Shown here piece after piece: positions 1 through 9,137 of a stretch of 64,000 bases of DNA. Numbering within the stretch: the stretch's first letter is position 1; every line of letters begins with the position of its first letter. The stretch lies in assembly GCA_037176845.1 (NCBI GenBank), contig JAYKXP010000003.1:558001-622000 (forward strand), written 5' to 3'. The position numbers and the translations under genes are program-made. The notes beneath the pieces are model-generated. The model had not been told where the DNA came from. It did no database searches and was given only the letters and a program-made list of their open reading frames with translations. Source of the stretch: Paramarasmius palmivorus. Its lineage: Eukaryota; Basidiomycota; Agaricomycetes; Agaricales; Marasmiaceae.

Positions 1-549
1 GAGGCAATGTACAACGGCAATATAGAATCGGTGAGGCTATATGTTCCCCAACTCCGAACATCGCTGAGATGCTTGCTTTTGAGGTCCGCGGCCAGCACTA
101 CGACCTTGTTTTGAACGGTGTCGAGATTGGGGGTGGGTCAGTACGAGTGCATGATGCAGCCATGCAAGAACACATTTTCACCAACATCCTCAAGGTATCA
201 TTTTTACTACATTTGTCTGTCGCTTCTCTAACCGATCGCTTCAATAGCTGAGTGATGAAGAGAAAGCACCTTTCCAGCACCTACTTCATGCGCTCAAATG
301 TGGTGCGCCTCCTCACGGCGGAATTGCCTTAGGTCCATATCAACTACACATAATACCGCAGCCTATCTCACAGCTATCATTACAGGGTTCGACAGGCTCA
401 TGTCCATTTTATGCAAAAGCATTTCCATCCGAGACGTCATCGCGTTTCCAAAAACTAGCGTTGGGACCGATCTACTGTTCAAGAGCCCTGCTACAGTGGA
501 TCCCGATACTCTAGAACAGTACGGTCTCCAGCCTCGAGTTCGGCGGTAG
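1..549 (+). CDS. MSD1: Mitochondrial aspartyl-tRNA synthetase, C-terminal end (5' partial)
   Basis: This is the last part of a class II aspartyl-tRNA synthetase of the bacterial/mitochondrial type, which charges mitochondrial tRNA-Asp. The visible exons encode [10 protein letters not shown], then [19 protein letters not shown], then the class II motif 3 region [15 protein letters not shown] with its ATP-binding arginine, and finally RDVIAFPK near the C-terminus, all typical of DARS2/MSD1. My model has exons 1-30, 84-194, 248-332 and 386-549, stopping at TAG 547-549. All three introns are exactly 53 nt and begin GT and end AG. The ATG at position 69 is inside the first intron and is not a start. 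The N-terminal tRNA-binding domain lies outside the window. Family assignment is firm; the mitochondrial location is inferred from the family type. Confidence 0.9.
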
Positions 550-730
550 ACTGTGTGTAATTGGAGCAGATTGTACCTTCGCATGATATATCGTCCCATC
601 TCCACTCATTGAAACATCGGTCATGGAAGGACTCGAATAACATAGGTAATGGAGCATACAGTACATAAATCTGTCATAATATAATTCGTGTCCGCACTAG
701 ATAATAAGCATAGGAAGGATATGCCCGCCG

Positions 731-2556
731 CTATGTAGCGACTGGTATGCGATTATTCTCGTGTATCGTATCATCGTCCGATTTTAGGTCCTCCTGTGGC
801 GGTGGGGTGTGTATGACAGTAGAATTCCGCGGCGTAGTTTCATCGTTGTTGGACTCGTCGTTGGTTGGTGGTGGCACGTATGAAAAGGGGGAAGACCAAC
901 TGAACATAGACCGTTTCTGAGGCTGAGGCTGTACCAGCGACGAACCATTAATTTTATTGCGAGGAGAATCTTCTTCACTGCCACTACGAGCATTACTCTC
1001 GTCAATAACGGAGAGAACGCTGCGAAGCTTTGATTCGGATTTCCGGTGCGAATGTCCAGCATGTCCAGGCATGGCACCTGGAGTTGAATGTCGACGGGTT
1101 ACGTGGTGGCTGGGAGAGGTAGCGCGTGGAGAAGTTGAGGGGGAAGGTACGTCTGCCCATTCCGCGGTTTCGGTGGGAAAAGCAATACTATTACTAGTAC
1201 TGTTCGCAGCGTTTGGGAACCAGCCGCTGGCGGAAGTAGAGGACGAGGGTAATCCCTCGAGATTCTCTAATTCCGGAGTTCTCGTCAGAGGCGTGGTCGT
1301 TGAGGAAGTCACGGAGGGTATAATTGATAGTCGAGGTAAGATGCTGAATATCTGGTCTTCTGATTGTGACATTCCGTACGAATCAAATGGATCGGGCACA
1401 GCTTGAAGCATGGGTTCAATAATGGGATCCGAGCTGGGGTTCATGTCAGAAGCCATTCCACGAGAAGACAATTCGGACGCACGCTTTAGAAGTAAACCTG
1501 TCGAAGACGTCCAGTGTCGATCGGACTACCAAGCATACCTACAGAGGAATGATTACGAAAATACATAGAACCAGACGTACGCGGAACTCACTTTTCCTTG
1601 AACCACATCCCAAACCTCTTCTTCGTGTTCGACGATCTCTTGGTAATGATTGGCTTTAAGTTCGTCCAATTCATCAACTTGTCGTTGTAGCACTGCCAGG
1701 GCTTCTCTGAAACTCTGCAAATCTGGGGTACCGCCACCAGCCAGCTACAGTCACTTTCTTATCAATTTGAAATGAACAGTAGACATACTTCTTTCCTTTC
1801 GGTTCATGTTTCGCATCTCCGTCTGACGAATGATTTCGCTCTTCTCCTTCAATGCACGTTCATAAGATGCAGATCGCTCCTGCAAGGGAATTAAGGCATA
1901 TTAGGAGTATTACAGGCGGCCGACGTACTGTCACAATGGTTCGGTATGTATCCAGGTGTTGTCGCAGAGGTTTCTCAAAGTTCTTGTCGAGCGTTTCGGA
2001 CTAAATGAAATGTTTGACTATGCTAAAATGAGGAATATTGGTTGAGGTGACGCACCAGTACATGATAGTGGTTGCCTACGAGATGATGTAGGCCGGATGC
2101 AGCTTGCAGTCGAGTCCCAGCTTCATACGATGGACCCTTTAGTCTGTGTACGTCGTAAGTCCTTTTGTTCTTGTTTCCGGATGTAATAGCAACGCTACGA
2201 ACCCGCTACAATTCTCCAGTGCGTCCGCGAAGGCTGCAGTTGATTTCGATAAAGTTATGAGAGCCTGTCGATAGTCTGCGCAAGTGTTCATTAACTGCGA
2301 AGAGATAGGATCCAATATCAACCAAATGAAATCGAATACAAGGGAAGAGAAGCTATACATGTTCGTAAGCTTGAAGACTAGCTTTCAAGTCTGCTCTAGT
2401 AATGATCTTGGATGGACCATTTACTCCGAAATTCATGCCAGAAACATTTGTGGTATCTGAAAACGTGGGTGAAGGACTGCGAGCATCTGGAGAAGTGTTC
2501 CGTTTAGACGAGCCGAATGCAAATGCACGCAAGGAGCGAGGTCGACCGGGGGACAT
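731..2556 (-). CDS. IVY1-like BAR/IMD-type phospholipid-binding protein
   Basis: The gene has about seven exons. It starts at ATG 2556 (MSPGRPRSLRAFAF). A helical, coiled-coil-rich domain follows: ADLKASLQAYEH, DYRQALITLSKSTAAFADALENCSG, LKGPSYEAGTRLQAASGLHHL, SETLDKNFEKPLRQHLDTY, then VVRSTLDVFDRFTSKASDP. This order matches fungal BAR/IMD-like proteins related to yeast Ivy1, which binds phospholipids, Vps33 and Ypt7 on vacuolar and endosomal membranes. The C-terminal ~220 residues are Ser/Pro/Thr-rich and probably disordered. The stretch around 1430-1480 reads best as an intron (GTGCGT...CCCCAG) joining TSKA to SDPIIEPMLQ, so a reading frame that begins inside it is misleading. The BAR-type call is fairly safe; the Ivy1 function is inferred from my recollection of the family. 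Confidence 0.6.
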
Positions 2557-2903
2557 GGTGATATGAAGAAAAGGGTTGTTACCGCCGTTACCTTTACTCG
2601 CGCAGTTCTGCCGCCTCATGTGCTCGGAGTCATCATCTTCTCTGAGGTCACTGACTAGCTCATTTTACATCACAGCTCTTAGAGTAGCATGCAAGTGGAT
2701 TCACTGTACTACTGGTTATTACAGTAAGAATAATTCGACGACTCGTCATCTTCGTTGACCTGCAGATGCTCCCACAGCTCTATGTCATGACCAGCCCTTT
2801 CTACCAATGAGGTACCAGAAAATATGGCATCAATCCATGCACAATACCTGGGCAAAATTGAGAAAATTACCCAAAGAAAATGACGAGCAAGACTGACCAA
2901 CAT
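2557..2903. other. Intergenic region between IVY1-like gene and bL19m
   Basis: About 350 bases separate the start of the IVY1-like gene from the stop of the mitoribosomal gene, both on the minus strand. A minus-strand open frame of 64 codons lies here, but it has no recognisable motif. The region probably holds the 3' UTR of the ribosomal gene and the promoter and 5' UTR of the IVY1-like gene. I see no RNA gene or repeat. Confidence 0.5.
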
Positions 2904-3422
2904 CTACATCTTCTTTCCACTGGCCAGTGCACTCATCTTCTCCGGCGAATCTCTCAAATAGAACAGCTTCGCTCTCCTCATCCTTCCTTTCGGTGGCTTC
3001 TGTAAAAGCTTGATACTTTTGATATGCGGAGAGTTCGCGTATATCTGCATCTCCACACCAGTGCGTTGAACCACATTTCGCACCACGAATGAAGTGTCCG
3101 GCCCTCTCCTTCGGATACCCAGTATAACGCCTGTAAACTGGAATGGAGCGTGGTCCATCGTGACGTTGACGACGGAGCCAGCATACAGACGGTTCGGAGA
3201 GCGTCTAGAGAAGAGGTCGTGTAGAAGAGTCTGCTTTTCGGATGTCGGGATGTTCTGTCGAAGGTAAGCCATTAGGCCTTTGCCTTGGAGGAGTGATGAA
3301 GGTGGAGGTGCATGGCGTTCTGGGTGTATTATTGCTGTTTTAGAAAACGGGTATGTTTTAGGCGCAGCATTCGCTGTCGTCGCCATAGTACGAGTTGTCC
3401 ATTTCAGAGCGTTGGACAACAT
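2904..3422 (-). CDS. IMG1: Mitochondrial ribosomal protein bL19m
   Basis: This is a single uninterrupted frame of 172 codons. The N-terminus is basic and Ser/Thr/Ala-rich (MLSNALKWTTRTMATTANA), as expected for a mitochondrial import signal. The body carries the L19 fold signature: LYAGSVVNVTMDHAP, FTGVILGIRRRGPDTSFVVR, then TGVEMQIYANSPHIKSIKLL, close to bacterial L19 (GD.V.V...IKEG...FEGVVI.R...G...F.VRK). The large-subunit protein contacts the subunit interface; its yeast counterpart is Img1. The ATG at 3422 is a true ATG; a second in-frame ATG (MATT) lies 12 codons downstream. Intronless status is unusual among its neighbours. Confidence 0.9.
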   Translation of the reverse strand: MLSNALKWTTRTMATTANAAPKTYPFSKTAIIHPERHAPPPSSLLQGKGLMAYLRQNIPTSEKQTLLHDLFSRRSPNRLYAGSVVNVTMDHAPFQFTGVILGIRRRGPDTSFVVRNVVQRTGVEMQIYANSPHIKSIKLLQKPPKGRMRRAKLFYLRDSPEKMSALASGKKM

Positions 3423-3660
3423 AGAGTTGGTACGAGGTGAAGGTCAAAGTCAAAGTTTTCGCACGCGCGGGTCAATTTTTCGAACGCGACCTGGTCAAAG
3501 CGCGTCATGCCTTTAAGACTTGGTCCAACACAAGAGTTGCACTAGGATTACAGTATATTGGTAGAAGGTATGTTATAGTGCCAACTTATATCATACATAT
3601 CGCAAATGAGGGTACGCAGGACAAACCAAGAGCTGTCTTCCGAAAGAGAGTAAAATTTAC

Positions 3661-4556
3661 TTAGTATCCTCTCCCGCGGCCTCTGGCAAGGGAATGGTGA
3701 GTCCACGTACAGACCGAAGGGATATGTAATCTCACCTGCCACGAGCTCTGTATGGATTGTATCCATAACCTCCGCCTCTGTAGCCCCCACGGTGACCACC
3801 TCTGTAGCCTCCCCGACCTCGTCCACGGTTGAATCCGGGTATGTTGGTCCTCTTGGCCGTCACCTAAGACCAATGAGGTTATACAAGAGAAGCGACAAAA
3901 TGAAAGCAGAACATAATTACCTTGATCAAGCGCCCATGGAATAACGAGTTGTCCATTGTCAATGCGGTGTCAACGTGTTCCGGTTCTGCAAATTCGACAT
4001 ATGCGTATCTATGGGAATATCGTTTCTTGTCAAAAATATATGCTTTGAGGAGAATGCACTGTAACGTACCCTTTTGGATGACCTGTAAATTTGTCACAAA
4101 GAATGGTTACTCGATTTATTGTTCCACACGCAGAAAAATGTCCTTGTATATCTTCGGGAGTCGCACTGTAGTCGACCTATAGATGAGCGTGAAAGGAATA
4201 AGTCGAAAGTTGGGATGAGACAATGTGCTACTGACGTTGCCTACGTATACGCTGCGACCGTCGGCGCCGTTTTTGTCTTCGTCTGTCTCCATTGGCGTTT
4301 CTCCTCCTGAAGCGCCTCCAAGTTGGTTCACCTCAGCTGCAGCTTGCAGTTCGCGAAGTTTTTTGGCTTCCATCTCCATCTCAGCTACCCGCTGCTTCAT
4401 GAGCAGGATTTCCTACGAGTCGGACATGATGTGAGCGTCTCATGAATTAAACAAAACCAATTTGACACGCACCTGGCTCTCCGCCTCCTCGCTATCATCA
4501 ACGACATTCTCCGCTGCTGCATTTGCGGTCGGTATAGTGGTGTCGTCTTCTGCCAT
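3661..4556 (-). CDS. PAB2: Nuclear poly(A)-binding protein, PABPN1/Pab2 type
   Basis: The predicted protein has the three-part layout of PABPN1 and fission yeast Pab2. An acidic N-terminus ([26 protein letters not shown]) leads into a short coiled coil ([21 protein letters not shown]). One RRM follows, with RNP2 SVYVGNVS and RNP1 [11 protein letters not shown] Gly/Arg-rich tail ([36 protein letters not shown]) ends the protein and is a likely arginine-methylation region. It binds poly(A) tails in the nucleus and acts in tail-length control and exosome-linked decay. About six exons fit the family; the last intron joins RARGR to GRGRGY at the stop 3661-3663. The start is ATG 4554-4556. Confidence 0.9.
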
Positions 4557-5307
4557 AGTCGTATGGCGAAAAAGTGGAAATCCGAAGGTTTGTTTGTGAC
4601 GACTTTCTGATGTAAACAAATGACACACTAACGCCTGGACCGCTTGTACTTGCGCCACTTTGTAATTCATACTTACTACCGATTTTACCAAGACTTCTTT
4701 ACCTCTCCCGCGGCTACACAAGCACACACTCGACTTTTTCAAGGACTGTGAAAAAGATTTTTCGCAAACCAAATCCAAAAATCTGGCTGGTTGCCGGCTG
4801 TCTGGGAGAACCATCTGCCTGTCCATGTGGGAGGATCAATAAAACGACTGATTTCCCTGGGCTCTGTATGGTTCGACGTTTCCCTGACCCACACCAAGAT
4901 CGATGAGCAGCTGAGCTTCCCGCTGTTTGTCCCCGGGGAGATAAGTAGCATCGGAGGTTAAGATTCTGCATAACATTACTGTGTGGCCGGTAGAGAACAG
5001 CTTGCGATTACACAGCTCTTCCGGCACGAGGCAGTATCATAAGACCTGTCGAGAGCGTCTAGGGCATATTTTGGCTGGGCTTCTAACAAATAAGGTGTAT
5101 GGGCGGCTCTGAGCGGTATACAGATAGCTAGTTCGGGATTTACCCCAACATTTCGGGACTTAAGGCGAAACTTGAGCGAAATTCGTTTGGGGCAAGTCCG
5201 GGCCAATCGGCCAGGGTGGACTAAAACGGAAAGCGGCCTCGGGCCATATTTGCCGAGCCGACAAGAGAGACGAAATTACTCAGTGCCTGACTTCATTCTT
5301 GTCTTAT
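4557..5307. promoter_or_regulatory. Divergent promoter region between PAB2 and the Zn2Cys6 factor
   Basis: This 751-base region separates two divergently transcribed genes and is the longest non-coding stretch in the window. No convincing coding frame is present. It contains a direct repeat TTCGGGA(T/C)TTA at 5132-5142 and 5152-5162, a CCAAT box within GGGCCAATCGG near 5203-5213, and a CGG...CCG inverted repeat at 5234-5260 just upstream of the transcription factor start. Its length fits a regulated promoter for the transcription factor; PAB2 is probably served by the proximal 150 bases. Confidence 0.5.
5234..5260. promoter_or_regulatory. Imperfect CGG/CCG inverted repeat upstream of the Zn2Cys6 gene
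   Basis: CGGCCTCGG at 5234-5242 is followed, after about 10 bases, by CCGAGCCG at 5253-5260. This is its reverse complement apart from one missing base. Zn2Cys6 dimers commonly bind CGG half-sites in inverted orientation. The element lies 48-74 bases upstream of the ATG of a Zn2Cys6 gene, so autoregulation is an attractive inference. Binding is not shown by sequence alone. Confidence 0.4.
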
Positions 5308-8300
5308 ATGGCCAGCGACGACGCCTCTTCCTCCAAATCCACCATGGCACAGCAAAGCAAGAAGAAACGTGCAGACCCAGAACCCCCTCCACAAGATGCA
5401 GGTACTAAACCAGTACAGCTTCAGCGTAGAAGAGTATGGAGAGCTTGCGAAAGTTGCAGGCACGTTATGTTATTCAGTTTTCACAAATCTTTTCATGACA
5501 TTTTTGCATTTCTAAACAGGCGAAAGAAGATCAAATGCGATGGATGCGAACCAACTTGTTCTCAATGTGCTGCTTCGGGATCCCAGTGCACTTGGTTGCA
5601 GACTAAAGACCGAGGTGCGTTATTCAATTCCTTTCCCCAGGCTGGATGTTTCATCTGATTGCTCTTTGCAGCTGCTCTCAGTAGACAGTAAGTGGCCTAG
5701 CCAACATTTGGATCAATGACTTAATCTTCTTCAGCTATGTACAAGAACTTGAAGCCCGTCTCCTCCACATGGAAAGCCTGTTTTCACAAATTGCACCAGT
5801 CCTGGAACAGGTGGGCCAATCTGCGAACGGCAATGGTCAAGCAAGCTCCTCCAATGGAAAGGCAGCGCTACCTCCTGAGCTAGCCTCTCCTGCCACAGAA
5901 ATTCTCCGCTCGATAGCTCAAGGGGGTCAGTCAGCGTCCCCACCACCCAAATCCGTCAAAGTCGAAGACGATGTCAGTGAATCATTTGGCCAGCTTGCTC
6001 TCGATGAATACGGGCATGCTCGATGGATAGGTGGATCGTCAACAATGTCGCTCATTCAATCCTTCCGAGCGCTGACCACATCCCCAATGCACCGCATATC
6101 GCCCATGGAAGAGGACCCACTGTCGCCGTTACCCAGCGTAAACAAGCTATACTTTCCCGCCTCTGTATTCTTTGGCAGAGTCCGAGCGCTGCCGGGACCT
6201 GAGGAAGTTGAGTATCCCGAACGTGATTTGGCCGATAAGCTGGTAAGTCTTACAATGAAGGCATTTGCTACTTTATCTCATTCTTCCATTGTTAGGTCCA
6301 TGCATACTTCTCGCGATTACATTTTCTCATGCCCGTTATGGACAAACCTTCCTTTATTCAGCAGTACGAACATATCATGAATAACACCCACGACCGTGAA
6401 CTCGCATCGAGCCAAACTGCATTCATCTCACTCATATTCGCCGTATTTGCTTGTGCGGCTAACCTTGTGGAGGACGATCGGTTGAAGGTTAGCGGTCGCA
6501 CTGATGAGGGTGGTATGGGTATGGTTTATTACGAGCGGTAAGTTTTCACCCATCGAAGCCTACCGAAGCACTGCATTATCATATTGACATCATCCATGCG
6601 CAGTTCCCTCGTCCTCCAATACATCAGTCATGCCAAAATTCAGATTCCGCATGTTCAATGCTTCCTTCTTTTGTCCTCCTTCTTATGTTCAATCAACTGT
6701 CTCCCGCAAGCATGGATCCTAGTCGGGCAAGCCGTGCGGACCGGGCAGGATCTCGGGCTTCATGTAAGTAAACGTGCCTCTCCTGTCACATATTCGTTTT
6801 AACACATAGGGATAGCGATCACCCCGCAGGCTAGTCATCAGCCCCATAGAGAAGGAAACGCGTCGCAAGATTTGGTGGGGTGTTTACACACTGGATCGGA
6901 TGCTCGCCCTTGCCCTCGGTCGACCCCTGGGAATTGAAGATGCGGACTGCGACGTTGAACCACCTTGTGATGTCGACGATGACCGCCTTCCAGAGTATTT
7001 CAGTGGCGCGAACATGACCCCTCCACACCTCTCGCTCATGACGGGGTACATCGCACTCACGAAGCTCTACCAAATTGCTGGACGGGTGCTTCGGCAGGTT
7101 TACGCCCTTGATAACTGCAGGGATCATTTGGAACCTGAACAGAAGGCAGAATTGCAACAGATCGTGGAATCGTTGGATACCGAGCTCACAAAATGGTGCG
7201 ATGATCTCCCAGAAGCCTTCAAATCAAGGCCAGAAACGGATGAACAAGTGTCTATGGGCGCCGTGCTGTGCAGTCATTACTATTCTGTTCTGACCACTCT
7301 ACACCGCAACTTCATTCCAGTAAAGAGGGACCGAGATCAACTCGTCACACCGAAATCCACGATGAAAGCAGTTTCCTCCGCGCGTTCATGTATTCGCCTT
7401 GCACCGTCGATGAAGAACGTCGTCCCCCCATCACATCATCTTGCATTCTTCATCCAGCATCTGTTCAGCTCTGCCGTTATTCTTTTGCTCTATGCTATGC
7501 ATACACCCGATACGCGCGGGGCTTCTGCCGCGATGGATGAGGCAAAGAGCAGTCTTCCCGCACTTGAGTCATGGGAAGGACATTGGCCGGGCGCTCGCAA
7601 GTGCAGGGAATTACTCTTGGAGTTAACGAATACCGCTGCGGAAGCGGTAGCTCGTGGTCCTAATGAGAGTGTTACCACGGTTGCACCTTCTGCCACTACA
7701 GCTCCGTTGGAACGACGAAGTTCTTTATCTGCAGGCACAAATGCCAGTGCAGTCCACAGTCGGGTCACGAAGAATAGATCTTCGAGACGAAATGACTCAC
7801 GGGATCGCCCCTCGGAGGCACGATCCCGTCGTATGGCCGCCGTATCACCGTATCGTGTCGATAGTAAGCTTGCATTGCTTTAGCTCAGTTCCTGACCGCT
7901 GATGTCTCTAATAGCAGCCTCGGCCCGTGCAAGGTCCTCATCGCGCCGAAGAGGACACGAAGACTCGGATTCAATCGATCACGGTTCAGGTCCCTACTTC
8001 CATAGTATATCGAGTCCAACCACTTCCGCTCTCCCTCACTTACCCAATGCTGGCAGCTCCCATAGCTCACCTGCATCTGCGAATGTCCCTTCACCTATAA
8101 CTACCGTGAATGAGGCTGAACCTAGTCCAACTATGGCGCCTGCACACACGTTCTACGAATCGCCAGGTCTATCTTCTGCACAGGTGCCTTCTCCGCCACG
8201 CTACGAGTTCGACTACAACGGCATGCAGGGTAACCCACTCCACTTTTCAAACACGCAACAGTGGAGTGGACAACCCTCGGACCTGTATTCGCCCACTTCG

Positions 8301-8621
8301 CATGACAATAACATGCCTTTCGGTGCAGATAGCGGATTCGCAGATAGCTTCAACAGCTTTGGCTTACCTCAGGACATGAGTACCTCCTTGGGTGCTTTGT
8401 CCACTTCACCGACCTCCACGTCATTCGCCGCAACTGGTCTACCTTTCCGTGGACTAGAGTATCTTCGCAACTATCCCTCTGATGGTCAACCAGTAGGTGA
8501 CTTCTTCATGGGGGAGAGTCAAGAGTCACTATGGCAGAGTTATGATCCAACTTCTTTTGAATATAATCCTGATCTTCCTTTTACTTTAGGTGATCCAGAC
8601 CTTCACGACGGTCTTCGCTGA
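5308..8621 (+). CDS. Zn(II)2Cys6 transcription factor with fungal-specific TF domain
   Basis: Eight exons (5308-5459, 5520-5614, 5672-5687, 5735-6242, 6296-6537, 6604-6763, 6816-7863, 7915-8621) give a 975-residue frame. Residues ~45-77 hold the zinc cluster (CESCRRKKIKCDGCEPTCSQC...C). A short coiled linker (YVQELEARLLHMESLF) follows. The middle region is a fungal-specific TF domain with the hallmark LGLHRSPRRL...IEKETRRKIWWGVYTLDRMLALALGRPLG. The Ser/Pro/Thr-rich C-terminal ~240 residues look like an activation region. The first intron starts with GC instead of GT and splits codons of the zinc cluster. I cannot name the regulon: the TF domain resembles many fungal regulators and the neighbours give no pathway clue. 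The start is the first ATG (MASDDASSS). Confidence 0.88.
5460..5519 (+). other. GC-AG intron in the zinc-cluster coding sequence
   Basis: The junction must join ...ACESCR to RKKIKCDG to keep the zinc cluster. The only boundary doing so uses a donor CAG|GCACGT with acceptor AACAG, 60 nt in all. GC donors are rare and usually have a strong flanking consensus, as here (AG before, ACGT after). Confidence 0.75.
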
Positions 8622-9137
8622 TGACGCTCCTTAATGCTGAACGCTCATCCGAGTCCGAATCTCTTTTTGTGTTCGGCTGCTTTGGCCACGATGGACTTAT
8701 GGCTATGTGTTTGTGCTCGCATCACCTCTTTATTGCTTAATGGCGTCAAATATGGAACGCTGGCAATGTGTACAATTATGTATTTTTTTCTGTATCTATA
8801 CATACCCTAAGTACTGTATATCTTTCATACACTACCGTCTGCGTGTGTCTGAATGTATGGATCGGTGAATCGCCTGAAGTAGAACTAATCGTGTACAACT
8901 GTCGATTACATTACTTAGCTTAATGGGAAACCTTTGTCGTCTTTGGGCTACTTTTCTGGCTTATGAGGCAACAATCATGCATGCCATGTCATGCGCAAGT
9001 GCTCTGAAGATTCTTTGCCGCCCCAGAGTCGGAGTCGAGACGACCGGCTACTTGAGTTACCGTGAAAGTCGGCAATTCCATACAGCCGGCATCGACACGA
9101 CCTTTCCCCACATTTTCCAACCTTTCCTTCAACTACA
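8622..9137. other. Intergenic region between Zn2Cys6 factor and ACAD
   Basis: This 516-base stretch separates two plus-strand genes. The first half is A/T-rich with runs such as TATTTTTTTCTGTATCTATACATA, consistent with a 3' UTR and polyadenylation region. The part next to 9138 is pyrimidine-rich (CCTTTCCCCACATTTTCCAACCTTTCC), as in many fungal promoters. No RNA gene or conserved frame is seen. Confidence 0.5.

Noticed and set aside
957..1406. 149-codon plus-strand frame antisense to the IVY1-like tail
   Set aside because: Mirror of the Ser/Pro-rich C-terminal exon on the other strand; no motif and no splice or start context of its own.
2709..2903. 64-codon minus-strand frame between IVY1-like and bL19m
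   Set aside because: No recognisable motif and no coding signature; treated as intergenic.
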